DNA of 64,000 nt. Origin: an uncultured Caulobacterales bacterium. Lineage in GTDB: Bacteria; Pseudomonadota; Alphaproteobacteria; Caulobacterales; Caulobacteraceae. How positions within the stretch are numbered: position 1 is the first letter of the stretch; the number at the start of each line of letters is the position of its first letter. Below the pieces are notes generated by a model. It saw only the letters and a program-made list of their open reading frames with translations. It made no database searches and had not been told where the DNA came from. The stretch is from positions 124,001 to 188,000 of the forward strand of contig CAISEP010000002.1 of assembly GCA_903884425.1 (NCBI GenBank), in the 5' to 3' direction. A program made the translations under genes and the position numbers. Of the stretch, positions 46,752 to 55,825 are shown one piece after another.

Positions 46752-46868
46752 ATGTTCGATATGGAAAACGGCTGGTACCTGGCCATGGCCATGGGGGCCT
46801 GCGCCACCTTCATCGTGGTGCTGGGCACCGTCCACATCTGGAGCAACATGGGGTCCGGTCGCCGCTGA
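46752..46868 (+). CDS. 38-residue single-pass membrane microprotein
   Basis: ATG 46752 opens a 38-codon frame preceded by AAAGGGA at a good distance. The product is MFDMENGWYLAMAMGA followed by a hydrophobic stretch (CATFIVVLGTVHIW) and a polar SNMGSGRR tail: one membrane helix with a basic C-terminus. Size and topology recall oxidase-associated subunits such as CydX or CcoQ, but no family was recognised. The upstream FNR/FixK site suggests expression at low oxygen. Confidence 0.65.
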   Translation: MFDMENGWYLAMAMGACATFIVVLGTVHIWSNMGSGRR

Positions 46869-47041
46869 CCGGCGTCCGCCGAGTCACGGCCTGGAGGGTT
46901 GGTGGTCATCGCTACCACCGGATTCAGCATATCGGTCATCACGTCCTTCAGCCTTTGGCGGCAATGTGGGGAGGGTGGGCTGATCCTGGCCCGCCCTGCC
47001 TCGCGGCGGCGTTCCCTCGCCGCCCCCAAACGGAGGGCGCC

Positions 47042-47308
47042 ATGAGCACCCTGGCTTCCGTGACGGCCGCAGCGGCCGGTCCGCTGATCGCGTCCCAGTT
47101 CCCCCCCGCGACCCCGGTCGCAGTCCAGCCTCCCCCGTCGCCGGATGCGTCGCAGACCGTGCAGTCGGCCGCCGCGCCGCCGCCGGTTGCGCGGGCAGCC
47201 ACCCCCGGTCCGGACACCCAGTCCGGCGGAAATGCGTCTGGCGGATATGCCGCGGATGGATCGGCCACGCCCTCGGGCGGCCGCAGCCTCATCGACATTC
47301 AAGTCTAG
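47042..47308 (+). CDS. Small Ala/Pro-rich disordered protein, unknown
   Basis: An 88-residue protein with no recognised family. It is rich in Ala, Pro, Ser, Gln and Gly, has no cysteine or membrane segment, and ends in a more ordered-looking GGRSLIDIQV. Coding is supported by a GGAGG site seven bases before ATG 47042 and by a strong terminator 53 bases after the stop. The gene is a separate transcription unit. Function is unknown. Confidence 0.6.
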   Translation: MSTLASVTAAAAGPLIASQFPPATPVAVQPPPSPDASQTVQSAAAPPPVARAATPGPDTQSGGNASGGYAADGSATPSGGRSLIDIQV

Positions 47309-47360
47309 AAAATCAGGTCCGGGAGGGCCCTTCCGGGCCGCTCAGGTCCGTCACCTTCGG

Positions 47361-47391
47361 AGAGGGCCGTCCACGGGCGGCCCTCTTTTTT
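47361..47391 (+). terminator. Intrinsic terminator after the small Ala/Pro-rich gene
   Basis: Nine-base-pair stem AGAGGGCCG/CGGCCCTCT (47361-47369, 47378-47386) with an 8-base loop and a run of six T residues ending at 47391. It lies between convergent genes and is followed by two and a half copies of a 14-16 base tandem repeat (GGCCGTCGTCTACT) that reaches the stop of the opposing gene. Confidence 0.85.
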
Positions 47392-47414
47392 GGCCGTCGT
47401 CTACTGGCCGTCGT

Positions 47415-48521
47415 CTACTGGCCGTCTGGGCGGCGGGACTTGCGGCTCGTCCGGCCATGGGCGGCCACGGTCTCGGTGGGGGCCATGACGCTGGTCGCGG
47501 CCTCGATGGAGGCGGTGGTGACGCCTGCGGCCTTGGCGATGCACTGGCCGGTGTCGGCCAGGGCATGCAGGCCGAGGCAGAACATGTCCTCATAGTACGG
47601 CTTGGCCACGGCCAGGCACTGGTACAGGTTCAGCTTGGACATGTTCAGGCAGAAGCCGGCGGTGGTGTCGTTCAGCAGGCTTTCCAGCGCGGTCTCGTTC
47701 TCCTCGCCGCCCTCGCCCAGAGAGGCCAGGGCCGCGATGGCCAGGCTGCGGGCCACGAAGGGGGTGAAGGGCGCGGTGGCCGGCTCCACCGACGCGGCAC
47801 CGGGCAGTTCCTTGGCGATGAAGGTGTCCGATCCGGAGACCGCGGCGGTCAGGTCGCGCACATCGTCATCCACCGGCGTCATCGGTGCCGCGGAGGCCAC
47901 CTTGGCCCGGGCGAGGCGGCCTTCCCGGTCCTCGACGAAGGTCTTGGACCAGGCCTGGGCGCGCTGCACCTCATAGGCCTGGGCGCGGATCTGGCCGCCC
48001 AGGACCGCCATGCGCTGGCCGTGCTGGCTCATGGCGGTCTGGATCATGTTGGCCGCCGTGGCGGCACCGGGCATGGCCGTGATGTAGTTGGGGTCGGCGA
48101 TGATCCGGTCGGCAAACTCCCGCCGGGTGGCGCTGTTGCCCGCATAGACCCGGATGCCGGCGACGAAGGCGGGGTCCTGCAGGGCGATCACCGCCCCGTA
48201 GGCCACGGCCCCGCGGATCAGCTGCTGGGGTTCATAGGCCTCGACCTCGGCCAGGCTGGACTCGATGGCCTGCCCGTTCTCGAAATGGGTCCGCACCGCA
48301 GCGGCATGACGCATGTAGGCGCGGTATTCGCTGGCCATTTCCAGCACCCGCGGCGACAGGGCCACCCGGGGCAGGGCCGGGCTTTCCACCACCGGCGGGG
48401 GGATGTTGTCGGCCCGGGCGGCCAGGGCGGGGGTGGCGGTCACGAGGGCCAGGGCCGAGATGGCAGACATGAGGCCGACGGCGGAAAGGGCCAGGCGGTC
48501 GACCGAACGAGTCCACATCAT
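47415..48521 (-). CDS. Secreted protein of unknown function
   Basis: A 368-residue protein with a signal peptide (about 1-35, ending TATPALAA). The mature part is mostly helical and Ala-rich; it has conserved-looking pieces SPRVLEMASEYRAYMRHAA, GAVAYGAVIALQDPAFVAGIRVYAG and a cysteine-bearing segment FCLNMSKLNLYQCLAVAKPYYEDMFCLGLHALADTGQCI with four cysteines that could form disulfides. The tail is basic. I do not recognise the family. It lies downstream of prs on the same strand, with a 141-base gap holding a TTAACC inverted repeat. Confidence 0.75.
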   Translation of the reverse strand: MMWTRSVDRLALSAVGLMSAISALALVTATPALAARADNIPPPVVESPALPRVALSPRVLEMASEYRAYMRHAAAVRTHFENGQAIESSLAEVEAYEPQQLIRGAVAYGAVIALQDPAFVAGIRVYAGNSATRREFADRIIADPNYITAMPGAATAANMIQTAMSQHGQRMAVLGGQIRAQAYEVQRAQAWSKTFVEDREGRLARAKVASAAPMTPVDDDVRDLTAAVSGSDTFIAKELPGAASVEPATAPFTPFVARSLAIAALASLGEGGEENETALESLLNDTTAGFCLNMSKLNLYQCLAVAKPYYEDMFCLGLHALADTGQCIAKAAGVTTASIEAATSVMAPTETVAAHGRTSRKSRRPDGQ

Positions 48522-48606
48522 CTTGAAATCCCACCTACTCTGGACGCGGCTTCCTGACCGGAACCGCCGGTGAGTGACAAGTTGTCATCACGCAGCTTCC
48601 CCGAAC

Positions 48607-48623
48607 TTAACCCAATTGGTTAA
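48607..48623. promoter_or_regulatory. TTAACC/GGTTAA inverted repeat upstream of the unknown secreted protein
   Basis: TTAACC and GGTTAA are separated by five bases within 48607-48623. The two TTAA cores are nine bases apart, so this is not a canonical CtrA box (N7), but it is the only AT-rich palindrome in the gap and lies about 85-100 bases upstream of the gene starting at 48521. Confidence 0.35.
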
Positions 48624-48662
48624 TATCACAGCAGATTGCCATCGAACCACGGCATTCGCGTG

Positions 48663-49601
<939 letters not shown>

Positions 49602-49678
49602 GGCCCGTCCATCTGGTTTCAGCCCGGGCCCGAAACGGCCGCTGGTTCGACTTGGCCTTCTAGGACCTGCGGGCGATT

Positions 49679-50452
49679 TCAGACAAGCATAATCGCCGAC
49701 AACAGCCGTCCGTAGTCGCCTTCACCCCGCTGGAAGGCCCGGCGGTTGGAGAAATAGCCCTCGTCCGCGCAGGTATCGACGCCGATCCAGGCGGCCTCGG
49801 CCACACCGCAGCGCCGCAGCCGGGCCAGCACATAGCCGGGCAGGTCGAACATCCGCTTGTCGGGGCGGACCCCGGCGCTGAAATGTGCCTCGGACCCCGG
49901 GTCCTCCTCGGCAAAGCGGGCGAGGAACTCGAGCCCCACCTCGTAGGAGGCCGGACCGATGCACGGCCCCACCACCGCGACCATCCGGCTGCGGTCGGCC
50001 CCCTCTGCCTCCATCGCCGCCACGGTGGCCTCCGCCACCCCGGTCAGGGCGCCCTTCCAGCCGGCATGGGCCGCGCCCACCACCCCGGCCCGCCGGTCCG
50101 CCAGCAGGATCGGCGCGCAGTCCGCCGACAGGGCCCCGCAGATCAGGCCAGGGGTGCGCGTCACCACCGCATCCCCCTCCGGCCGGGCCGGGCCGAAGGG
50201 CGCGGCGGCCACATGGGCGATGGCCGAATGGATCTGATGGCAGGTCAGGAGGTCCCCCTCCGGCCGACCGAAGACCGAGGCGGCGCGGACGCGGTTCTCC
50301 TCCACGGCCGCCGGATCGTCCCGCGACCCCCGTCCGACGTTCAGCCCCGCATAGATCCCCTCCGACACGCCCCCCGCACGGGAGAAGAAGGCGTGCTGCA
50401 CCCCGCTCACGGCCTCCAGCAGGGGATGGGTCAGGACGGGCGGACGGGTCAT
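49679..50452 (-). CDS. pgeF: Purine nucleoside/peptidoglycan-editing multicopper-like protein PgeF (laccase domain)
   Basis: A 257-residue YfiH/laccase-domain protein. It has [47 protein letters not shown] and [14 protein letters not shown], giving the conserved His/Cys zinc site. Family members have been reported as purine nucleoside phosphorylases/adenosine deaminases and as editors of peptidoglycan precursors. The ATG overlaps the midA stop by four bases. Confidence 0.92.
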   Translation of the reverse strand: MTRPPVLTHPLLEAVSGVQHAFFSRAGGVSEGIYAGLNVGRGSRDDPAAVEENRVRAASVFGRPEGDLLTCHQIHSAIAHVAAAPFGPARPEGDAVVTRTPGLICGALSADCAPILLADRRAGVVGAAHAGWKGALTGVAEATVAAMEAEGADRSRMVAVVGPCIGPASYEVGLEFLARFAEEDPGSEAHFSAGVRPDKRMFDLPGYVLARLRRCGVAEAAWIGVDTCADEGYFSNRRAFQRGEGDYGRLLSAIMLV

Positions 50453-51543
50453 GCGGCCTCCTCGGCATCGGAAAAGCCCGGCGGGTCCGCCGCCAGGGCG
50501 TGGACGCAGAGCACCTTGAACAGCTGCCCCATGCCGGTGGGATCGACCAGCCGGTGCAGCTGCCGGGCCAGCACCTCGGCCAGCTCCGGCCGACCGCTGC
50601 GCACCGCGGAGTCGCAGAGCGTCCGGGCCCGGGCCGCGATCCCCATCCGCTGGAGGAACCGCCCCTGCTCCGTGATCGGCGTCGTCCGCGCCCCGCCCCG
50701 GCGGGCGGCGGCGGCGACCGAGGGGAAGTCCACATGCACGGTCAGGTCCGCATGGCCGGGCCGGGCCAGGGGGTCCACCTTCCGGTGCCCGGCCAGGGCC
50801 TGAAAGGTGTCGCCGAACCCAAACCGGTCACGGCCGTAGTCGATGAGCAGGGCCGCGCCCCCGGCCTCGCCGATCCGCAGGCCGATCGCCTCCCCCAGGG
50901 CCTCCTGGGCGCTGGAGACCTCCAGCACCGCTCCCTCCGGCGCGTCTGCCGGGGCGCTGAAGCCCGACGGCGGCGGGGCGAGGCCGAGGCAAAGCCCGCC
51001 GGACGCGTCCAGCCCCACCCGATGCTCCAGCCAGGCCCCGTCCCGCCGGACGAACTGGCGCACGCCGAAGCAGTCGAGGAACTCGTTGCCGATCACGATC
51101 ACGGGCGCATCCCGGGGCACCTGGTCGAGGCTCTCGGCAAAGGACACGGGCACCCCGGCCAACCGCGCGGCCTGGGCCTTGCGCAGGGGCGCGCTCAGCT
51201 CCACCAGCCACAGGTCCATGGCTGCCAGGAAGGCCGGTTCCGCCTTCGCCGCCCGCAGGAGGTCACCGATCAGCGCGCCGGAGCCGGGGCCCAGCTCCAC
51301 CAGCCGCACCGGCGCGGGCCGTCCCATGGCCGCCCACACGGACACGGCCCAGACCCCGATCATCTCCCCGAACATCTGCGAGACTTCCGGTGCGGTGATG
51401 AAGTCCCCGGCCGCCCCCAGCCCCGGCCGGGTGGCGTAATAGCCGTCCGCAGGATCGTGCAGGCACAGCGCCATGTACTGGGCCAGGGTCAGGGGCCCCG
51501 TCTCCTGGATCAGGCGCGCCAGCCGCAGGGCCAGTCCGTCCAC
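50449..51543 (-). CDS. MidA-family class I SAM-dependent methyltransferase
   Basis: A 364-residue protein of the MidA/NDUFAF7 family (arginine methylation of complex I NDUFS2 in mitochondria). YMALCLHDPADGYYATRPGLGAAGDFITAPEVSQMFGEMIG and the AdoMet loop VRLVELGPGSGALIGDLL, with IGNEFLDCFGVRQFV, are diagnostic. It starts at GTG 51543, six bases after the lgt stop; its stop overlaps pgeF. The lgt-midA-pgeF order is frequent in alphaproteobacteria. Confidence 0.92.
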   Translation of the reverse strand: MDGLALRLARLIQETGPLTLAQYMALCLHDPADGYYATRPGLGAAGDFITAPEVSQMFGEMIGVWAVSVWAAMGRPAPVRLVELGPGSGALIGDLLRAAKAEPAFLAAMDLWLVELSAPLRKAQAARLAGVPVSFAESLDQVPRDAPVIVIGNEFLDCFGVRQFVRRDGAWLEHRVGLDASGGLCLGLAPPPSGFSAPADAPEGAVLEVSSAQEALGEAIGLRIGEAGGAALLIDYGRDRFGFGDTFQALAGHRKVDPLARPGHADLTVHVDFPSVAAAARRGGARTTPITEQGRFLQRMGIAARARTLCDSAVRSGRPELAEVLARQLHRLVDPTGMGQLFKVLCVHALAADPPGFSDAEEAA

Positions 51544-51549
51544 CCGCCC

Positions 51550-52512
51550 TCAGCCCTGCGCCGAGCCGGACCGGCGGGCCCCGTCGCCCCGGCGCACCCG
51601 CTCCACCCAGTCATTGGGCAGCACCGAATGGGGATAGGCCGACAGGCGCTCCTGCATCTCGCCGGGCTCGATGGCGGCCCCGGGGTCGGGGTCCCCGGCC
51701 GGGTCGGACAACAGTGCGAACAGGATCAGGCCGAGGCCGATCAGTACCATGGGCAGGCTGAGGATCATCCCCATGCTGAGGCCGAAGGGAAACTCCGGCA
51801 TGCCGAAGTCCGGCTCGCGCACATGCTCCAGCCCGAAGCGGAAGACGCCGTAGCTGACCAGGAACAGCCCGGTGACCGCCCCCGGACGGCGCAGCCAGCG
51901 CAGCCGGTGCGTGGCCAGGCGCAGGATCAGGAACAGGAGGAGCCCCTCCAGCGCCGCCTCGTAGAGCTGGCTGGGATGCCGGGGCGCAGGACCGGCATTG
52001 GGAAACACGATGCCCCAGGGCAGGTCCGTGGGACGGCCCCACAGCTCCCCGTTCACGAAGTTGGCGATGCGGCCAAAGAACAGGCCGATGGGCACCGCCG
52101 GAGCCGCCACGTCGGCCATCCGCAGCACCGGAATGCGGCGGCGCAGGCAGAACAGGATGAGGGCCAGGGACACGCCGATCAGGCCGCCGTGGAAGGACAT
52201 GCCCCCCTCCCACGTCTTGAGGACCTGCACCGGATTTCGCCAGAGGGTGGCCGTGGAATAGAACAGCATGTAGCCCAGACGCCCGCCGACGATGACGCCG
52301 ATGGTCACCCACAGGACCAGGTCGTCGATCACCGCATCCGTGGCAGGCGGCGAGGCCCCGCCCCAGATCCGGGAATTGCGGACAAGCCCCACGGCATAGC
52401 GCCAGCCGATCAGGATCCCGGCCACATAGGCCAGGGCATACCAGCGGATCGCCAGGGTGAACCACGGCAGGGGGATCGAAAGGGCGACCGGATTGAAGTC
52501 TGGAAAGGGCAC
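51550..52512 (-). CDS. lgt: Prolipoprotein diacylglyceryl transferase
   Basis: A 320-residue integral membrane enzyme that moves diacylglycerol from phosphatidylglycerol to the lipobox cysteine of prolipoproteins. IRWYALAYVAGILIGWRYA, GGMSFHGGLIGV with the essential histidine, FGRIANFVNGELWGRPTDLPWG and RHPSQLYEA are the signature regions. Seven membrane segments are expected. The start codon is GTG 52512. It has a hydrophilic C-terminal extension of about 40 residues. Confidence 0.96.
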   Translation of the reverse strand: MPFPDFNPVALSIPLPWFTLAIRWYALAYVAGILIGWRYAVGLVRNSRIWGGASPPATDAVIDDLVLWVTIGVIVGGRLGYMLFYSTATLWRNPVQVLKTWEGGMSFHGGLIGVSLALILFCLRRRIPVLRMADVAAPAVPIGLFFGRIANFVNGELWGRPTDLPWGIVFPNAGPAPRHPSQLYEAALEGLLLFLILRLATHRLRWLRRPGAVTGLFLVSYGVFRFGLEHVREPDFGMPEFPFGLSMGMILSLPMVLIGLGLILFALLSDPAGDPDPGAAIEPGEMQERLSAYPHSVLPNDWVERVRRGDGARRSGSAQG

Positions 52513-52612
52513 GCGTCCGGCTCCGTGCGGGCACTGATCGTCGGGCTAGTGGATTAGCAGGCCCCGCCGCGTTCGTCGCCCGAAAATTCCATCCTCCCGG
52601 GCCCGTCCGGCC

Positions 52613-53374
52613 TCATCGGGAAAGGTCGTAGGCGGCGTCTATGGTGACCTGCACCTTGAGCTCCCCCGGCTCCACCGCCGTCGGTGCCTGGTCGGCCATC
52701 CGGGCCATGGCGAACACCCGCGGGGCCGGGGCCGCGGCGAACCGCGCGCCCTCCGACAGCCGCGCCAGGCGCTGGATGTGCAGGCCGGTGGCGGTGGCAT
52801 AGAGCTCCGCCTTGTCCTGCAGGGCCTTGACCGCCCGGCGGCGGGCCTCGTCCTCGGCCTTCTTCCGGTCGGAGATGTCGAAGCTGATGCCGTTGATCTG
52901 GTTGGCGCCCGAGGCTGCCACCGCATCGATCACCGCCCCGGCGCGGCCGATCTCGCGCACGGTGGCGCTGACGGTGTTGCTGGCCACGTAACCGGTCAGC
53001 CGCGGGGGCTTGTTGGCCTCGTAGACATATTGCGGGCTGAGCCCGAAGCCGGAGGTCTGGATGTCCCTGGCCGCAACCCCGCTGGCCTTGAGGGTGGCGA
53101 GGGCGGCATTCATCCGTTCCCGGTTCAGGCGCAGCGCCTCCGCCCCGGTGGGGGCCTCGACGGTGACCCCCATCTGCAGCACGGCGATGTCGGGTGCCAC
53201 CTCCACCTCCCCCGTGGCGGACAGGGACAGCTCCGTCGGCGCCTCGGCCGCCATTGCCGCGGGTCCGGCCGAGGCGGCACCGCCGATCAGGGCCAGCGAC
53301 AGGACCCCGACCGCCACCGGCGCGCCGAGGAAGGAGATCACCGGTCCGGACCGGCCAGGCAGCGACGATGTCAT
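52613..53374 (-). CDS. SIMPL domain-containing periplasmic protein
   Basis: A 253-residue exported protein with a signal peptide (about 1-41) and a SIMPL domain (PF04402): ELSLSATGEVEVAPDIAVLQMGV, IQTSGFGLSPQYVYEANKPPRLTGYVASNTVSATV and GISFDISDRKKAEDEARRRAVKALQDKAELYA. Bacterial members are oligomeric periplasmic proteins linked to oxidative stress, with unclear mechanism. The start is at 53374 with AGGAAA nearby. Confidence 0.87.
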   Translation of the reverse strand: MTSSLPGRSGPVISFLGAPVAVGVLSLALIGGAASAGPAAMAAEAPTELSLSATGEVEVAPDIAVLQMGVTVEAPTGAEALRLNRERMNAALATLKASGVAARDIQTSGFGLSPQYVYEANKPPRLTGYVASNTVSATVREIGRAGAVIDAVAASGANQINGISFDISDRKKAEDEARRRAVKALQDKAELYATATGLHIQRLARLSEGARFAAAPAPRVFAMARMADQAPTAVEPGELKVQVTIDAAYDLSR

Positions 53375-53541
53375 CGAGGATTTCCTCCCACCCGCAGCCG
53401 CCCATCGCGGCCTCGCGCAGAGGTACACTGTAACCCAATCTTGACCGATTTGCGCCGCTTCCCTCCGCCGGGGTCCGGGCCGCCCGCATCCGGCTTTTCC
53501 CCTCCGCCAACCCGTGGTAACGCCACTGACGCCGCACAGGC

Positions 53542-53617
53542 GGGCCCGTAGCTCAATGGTTAGAGCCGACCGCTCATAACGGTCTGGTTGGGGGTTCGAG
53601 TCCCTCCGGGCCTACCA
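53542..53617 (+). tRNA. tRNA with anticodon CAU, probably tRNA-Ile2 (lysidine type)
   Basis: A 76-base cloverleaf with encoded CCA (53615-53617). The acceptor stem is GGGCCCG/CGGGCCT, D-stem GCTC/GAGC, anticodon stem GACCG/CGGTC (53568-53572, 53580-53584) with loop CTCATAA (anticodon CAU at 53575-53577), and T-arm GGGGG TTCGAGT CCCTC. It is not the initiator (no A-U/C-A mismatch start, no GGG/CCC at stem base). The C4-G69 and C5-G68 pairs favour Ile2 modified by TilS over elongator Met, but this is not certain. Confidence 0.9.
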
Positions 53618-53636
53618 GGCTTCCGACACCTCCGCG

Positions 53637-53984
53637 CTAAAGCCTGAGGCCGATCCGGGGGGCCAGCCACATGAGCGCCAGGTACAGCACGACCGTCATC
53701 CCGCACCCGGCCAGCAGCGACAGCCAGAACGGCAGCCCGGCCCGGAGCAGGGCGGGGATGACGAGGAACATCGGCAGGGACGGAAGCACGTACCAGAAGG
53801 TCGCCTCCAGATGGACGGCCATGTTGGCCGGGTCCGGCCGATCCTTCCACAGCCACAGGGCCCCCAGGATCGAGACCAGCGGCAGCGACGCCACCAGCGC
53901 GCCGAACCCGGGATAGCGCCGGGCCAGCTGGGAAACGACGGCGATGAGCAGGCCGGACAGGGCGGCTTTGAGGATCAGGTACAT
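53637..53984 (-). CDS. DUF3147 family membrane protein
   Basis: A 115-residue protein with four hydrophobic segments, matching DUF3147: YLILKAALSGLLIAVVSQLARR, SILGALWLWKD and HLEATFWYVLPSLPMFLVIPALL. Function unknown. It lies 42 bases beyond btuD in the same direction, so it may be the last gene of the cobalamin uptake operon, and ends 20 bases from the tRNA. Confidence 0.85.
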   Translation of the reverse strand: MYLILKAALSGLLIAVVSQLARRYPGFGALVASLPLVSILGALWLWKDRPDPANMAVHLEATFWYVLPSLPMFLVIPALLRAGLPFWLSLLAGCGMTVVLYLALMWLAPRIGLRL

Positions 53985-54026
53985 GGTGCCCCCGACTCTG
54001 AAGGACGGGACGGGGGGAGACAAGGC

Positions 54027-54842
54027 TCACGCCCCCGCCTCCGCCCGCCCGCGGATGTCGATCCTCACCCGGCCGTCGGTGACCGTCACCTCCGCCGTCA
54101 CGCCGTAGACCCTGTGCAGCAGGGCGGGGGTGAGGGCGGCGGCGGGCGGGCCGTCGGCCTGGAGGCGGCCCTGGGCCAGCACCACGATCCGGTCGGCGGT
54201 GCGGGCGGCAAGGTCGAGGTCATGCAGGGTCAGGACCACGCCCGCGCCCCTCGCCGCCTCCGTCCGGAACAGGGCCAGGGCGTCGAGGGCATGGCCCGGG
54301 TCGAGGCCGGTCAGGGGCTCGTCCGCCAGCAGCCAGTCGGCGGCTCCGGCCAGGGCCCGGGCGATCAGCACCCGCGCCCGCTCGCCGCCGGACAGGTCCG
54401 CCACCGGGCGTTCGGCCAGCTCCGTCACCCCGGCGGCGAGGAGGGCCCGGTCCACCGCCGTCCGGTCGGCGGCGCTGAGCCCGAAGGCCCCCTGATGCGG
54501 GATGCGGCCCAGCTCCACCAGGCTGCGGGCGGTGATCGGCCAGGCGATGTCGGTGTGCTGGGGCAATAGCGCGATCCGCCGGGCCCGGGCGCGGCGCTCC
54601 AGCTCCGACAGGCGCTGGCCGTCCAGCCACACCTCGCCCCGGGTGGGTGCCAGCACGCCGGACAGCGCCGCGATCAGGGTGGACTTGCCCGCCCCGTTGG
54701 GACCGAGGATCACGGTGATCTCCCCCGGCCGCAGGGCAAGGTCGATCCCGTCCAGCACCGGGCGGCGGCCCCGGATCAGCACGAGGTCGCGGGCCGCCAG
54801 GTGCCGGGAGTCAGGTCCGGAGGGGTCGGCGGGCCCGCTCAT
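54027..54842 (-). CDS. btuD: Cobalamin/heme-type ABC transporter ATP-binding protein
   Basis: A 271-residue ABC ATPase of the FecE/BtuD/HmuV group. It contains GPNGAGKST (Walker A), the signature DLSGGERARV, LLADEPLTG (Walker B) and the H-loop TLHDLD. It is the energy source for the BtuC-type permease; ATGA overlap with btuC shows coupling. The cobalamin assignment rests on the riboswitch at the head of the operon. Confidence 0.92.
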   Translation of the reverse strand: MSGPADPSGPDSRHLAARDLVLIRGRRPVLDGIDLALRPGEITVILGPNGAGKSTLIAALSGVLAPTRGEVWLDGQRLSELERRARARRIALLPQHTDIAWPITARSLVELGRIPHQGAFGLSAADRTAVDRALLAAGVTELAERPVADLSGGERARVLIARALAGAADWLLADEPLTGLDPGHALDALALFRTEAARGAGVVLTLHDLDLAARTADRIVVLAQGRLQADGPPAAALTPALLHRVYGVTAEVTVTDGRVRIDIRGRAEAGA

Positions 54843-55825
54843 GCCTGCCGGCTCCAGCGACCCTGCACCCCGCCCCGTACCAGCACCCACAGGAAGAAGG
54901 GCGCGCCGACCACGGCCATGGCCACGCCGAGCTTCAGCTCCGCCGGGGTCGGGACCAGCCGCACCGCCGTGTCCGCCGCCAGCAGCAACAGGGCCCCGCC
55001 GATCAGGCTGGGCACCAGCAGGGCCGAGGGCCGGGCCCCCACATGCGGCCGCAGCAGGTGCGGCGTGATCAGTCCGACGAAGCCGATCACCCCGCTGACG
55101 GCGACGCTGGCGCCCGCGGACAGGGCCACCGCCACGATCAGCAGCATCCGCAACCGCGGCAGCGAGACCCCCAGCCCCGCGGCGGCGGCGTCCCCCAGCG
55201 TCAGGGCATCCAGGGAGCGGCCGGTGGCGAGCAGCAGGCCGCAGCCGGCGACGATGAAGGGCGCGGCCAGCCTCACCTCGTCCAGGCTGCGGTCGGTGAG
55301 GCTGCCCATCAGCCAGTTGACGATCTCCGCCTGGGCCCAGGGACCGGGGGCCAGACTGAGGGCCAGTGCCGTGGCCGCGCCGCCCAGGGTGTTCAGGAGG
55401 ACACCGGCCAGGATGAAGGTGGTGGCGCTCTCGCTCCAGCCCGCCAGCGCCATGAGCAGGCCGCCGCCGAGAGCCGCCCCAAGCGCCGCGCTGACCGGCA
55501 GGGCCCAGGGGGTGGCATGGGCGGTCAGTCCGAAATAGAGGGCGATCACCGCCCCGGCACTGGCCATGGACGAGACCCCCAGCACGCCGGGGTCAGCCAG
55601 GGCATTGCGGGAATAGCCCTGCAGCGTGGCCCCGGACAGGCCCATGGCCCCGCCCACCAGAATGGCCAGCAGCACCCGGGGCAGGCGCAGCTGGGTCAGG
55701 ATGATGAACCGGGGATCGTCCGGATGGGCCAGCACCGACAGGGGCGTCGGCACCGGTCCCGCCCACAGGGACGCCACGGCCAGAAGCCCCAGTGCGGCCA
55801 GCAGCTTGGCTTCCAGCCGGGTCAT
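54839..55825 (-). CDS. btuC: Cobalamin ABC transporter permease (FecCD/BtuC family)
   Basis: A 328-residue permease with nine to ten membrane helices. RLPRVLLAILVGGAMGLSGATLQGYSRNALADPGVLGVSSMAS is the conserved FecCD N-terminal region, and GVIGFVGLITPHLLRPHVG the cytoplasmic coupling region. It imports the vitamin delivered by the periplasmic binding protein. Overlaps with both neighbours (ATGA) show one operon. Confidence 0.93.
   Translation of the reverse strand: MTRLEAKLLAALGLLAVASLWAGPVPTPLSVLAHPDDPRFIILTQLRLPRVLLAILVGGAMGLSGATLQGYSRNALADPGVLGVSSMASAGAVIALYFGLTAHATPWALPVSAALGAALGGGLLMALAGWSESATTFILAGVLLNTLGGAATALALSLAPGPWAQAEIVNWLMGSLTDRSLDEVRLAAPFIVAGCGLLLATGRSLDALTLGDAAAAGLGVSLPRLRMLLIVAVALSAGASVAVSGVIGFVGLITPHLLRPHVGARPSALLVPSLIGGALLLLAADTAVRLVPTPAELKLGVAMAVVGAPFFLWVLVRGGVQGRWSRQA

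Noticed and set aside
46869-47041. Sigma54 promoter (TGGCCC...TGCC) before the small Ala/Pro-rich gene
   Set aside because: Spacing and the -12 element do not match the TGGCACG-N4-TTGCW consensus.
53612-53646. AGGCTT/AAGCCT inverted repeat after the tRNA as a terminator
   Set aside because: Six-base-pair stem with a 17-base loop and no T-tract.
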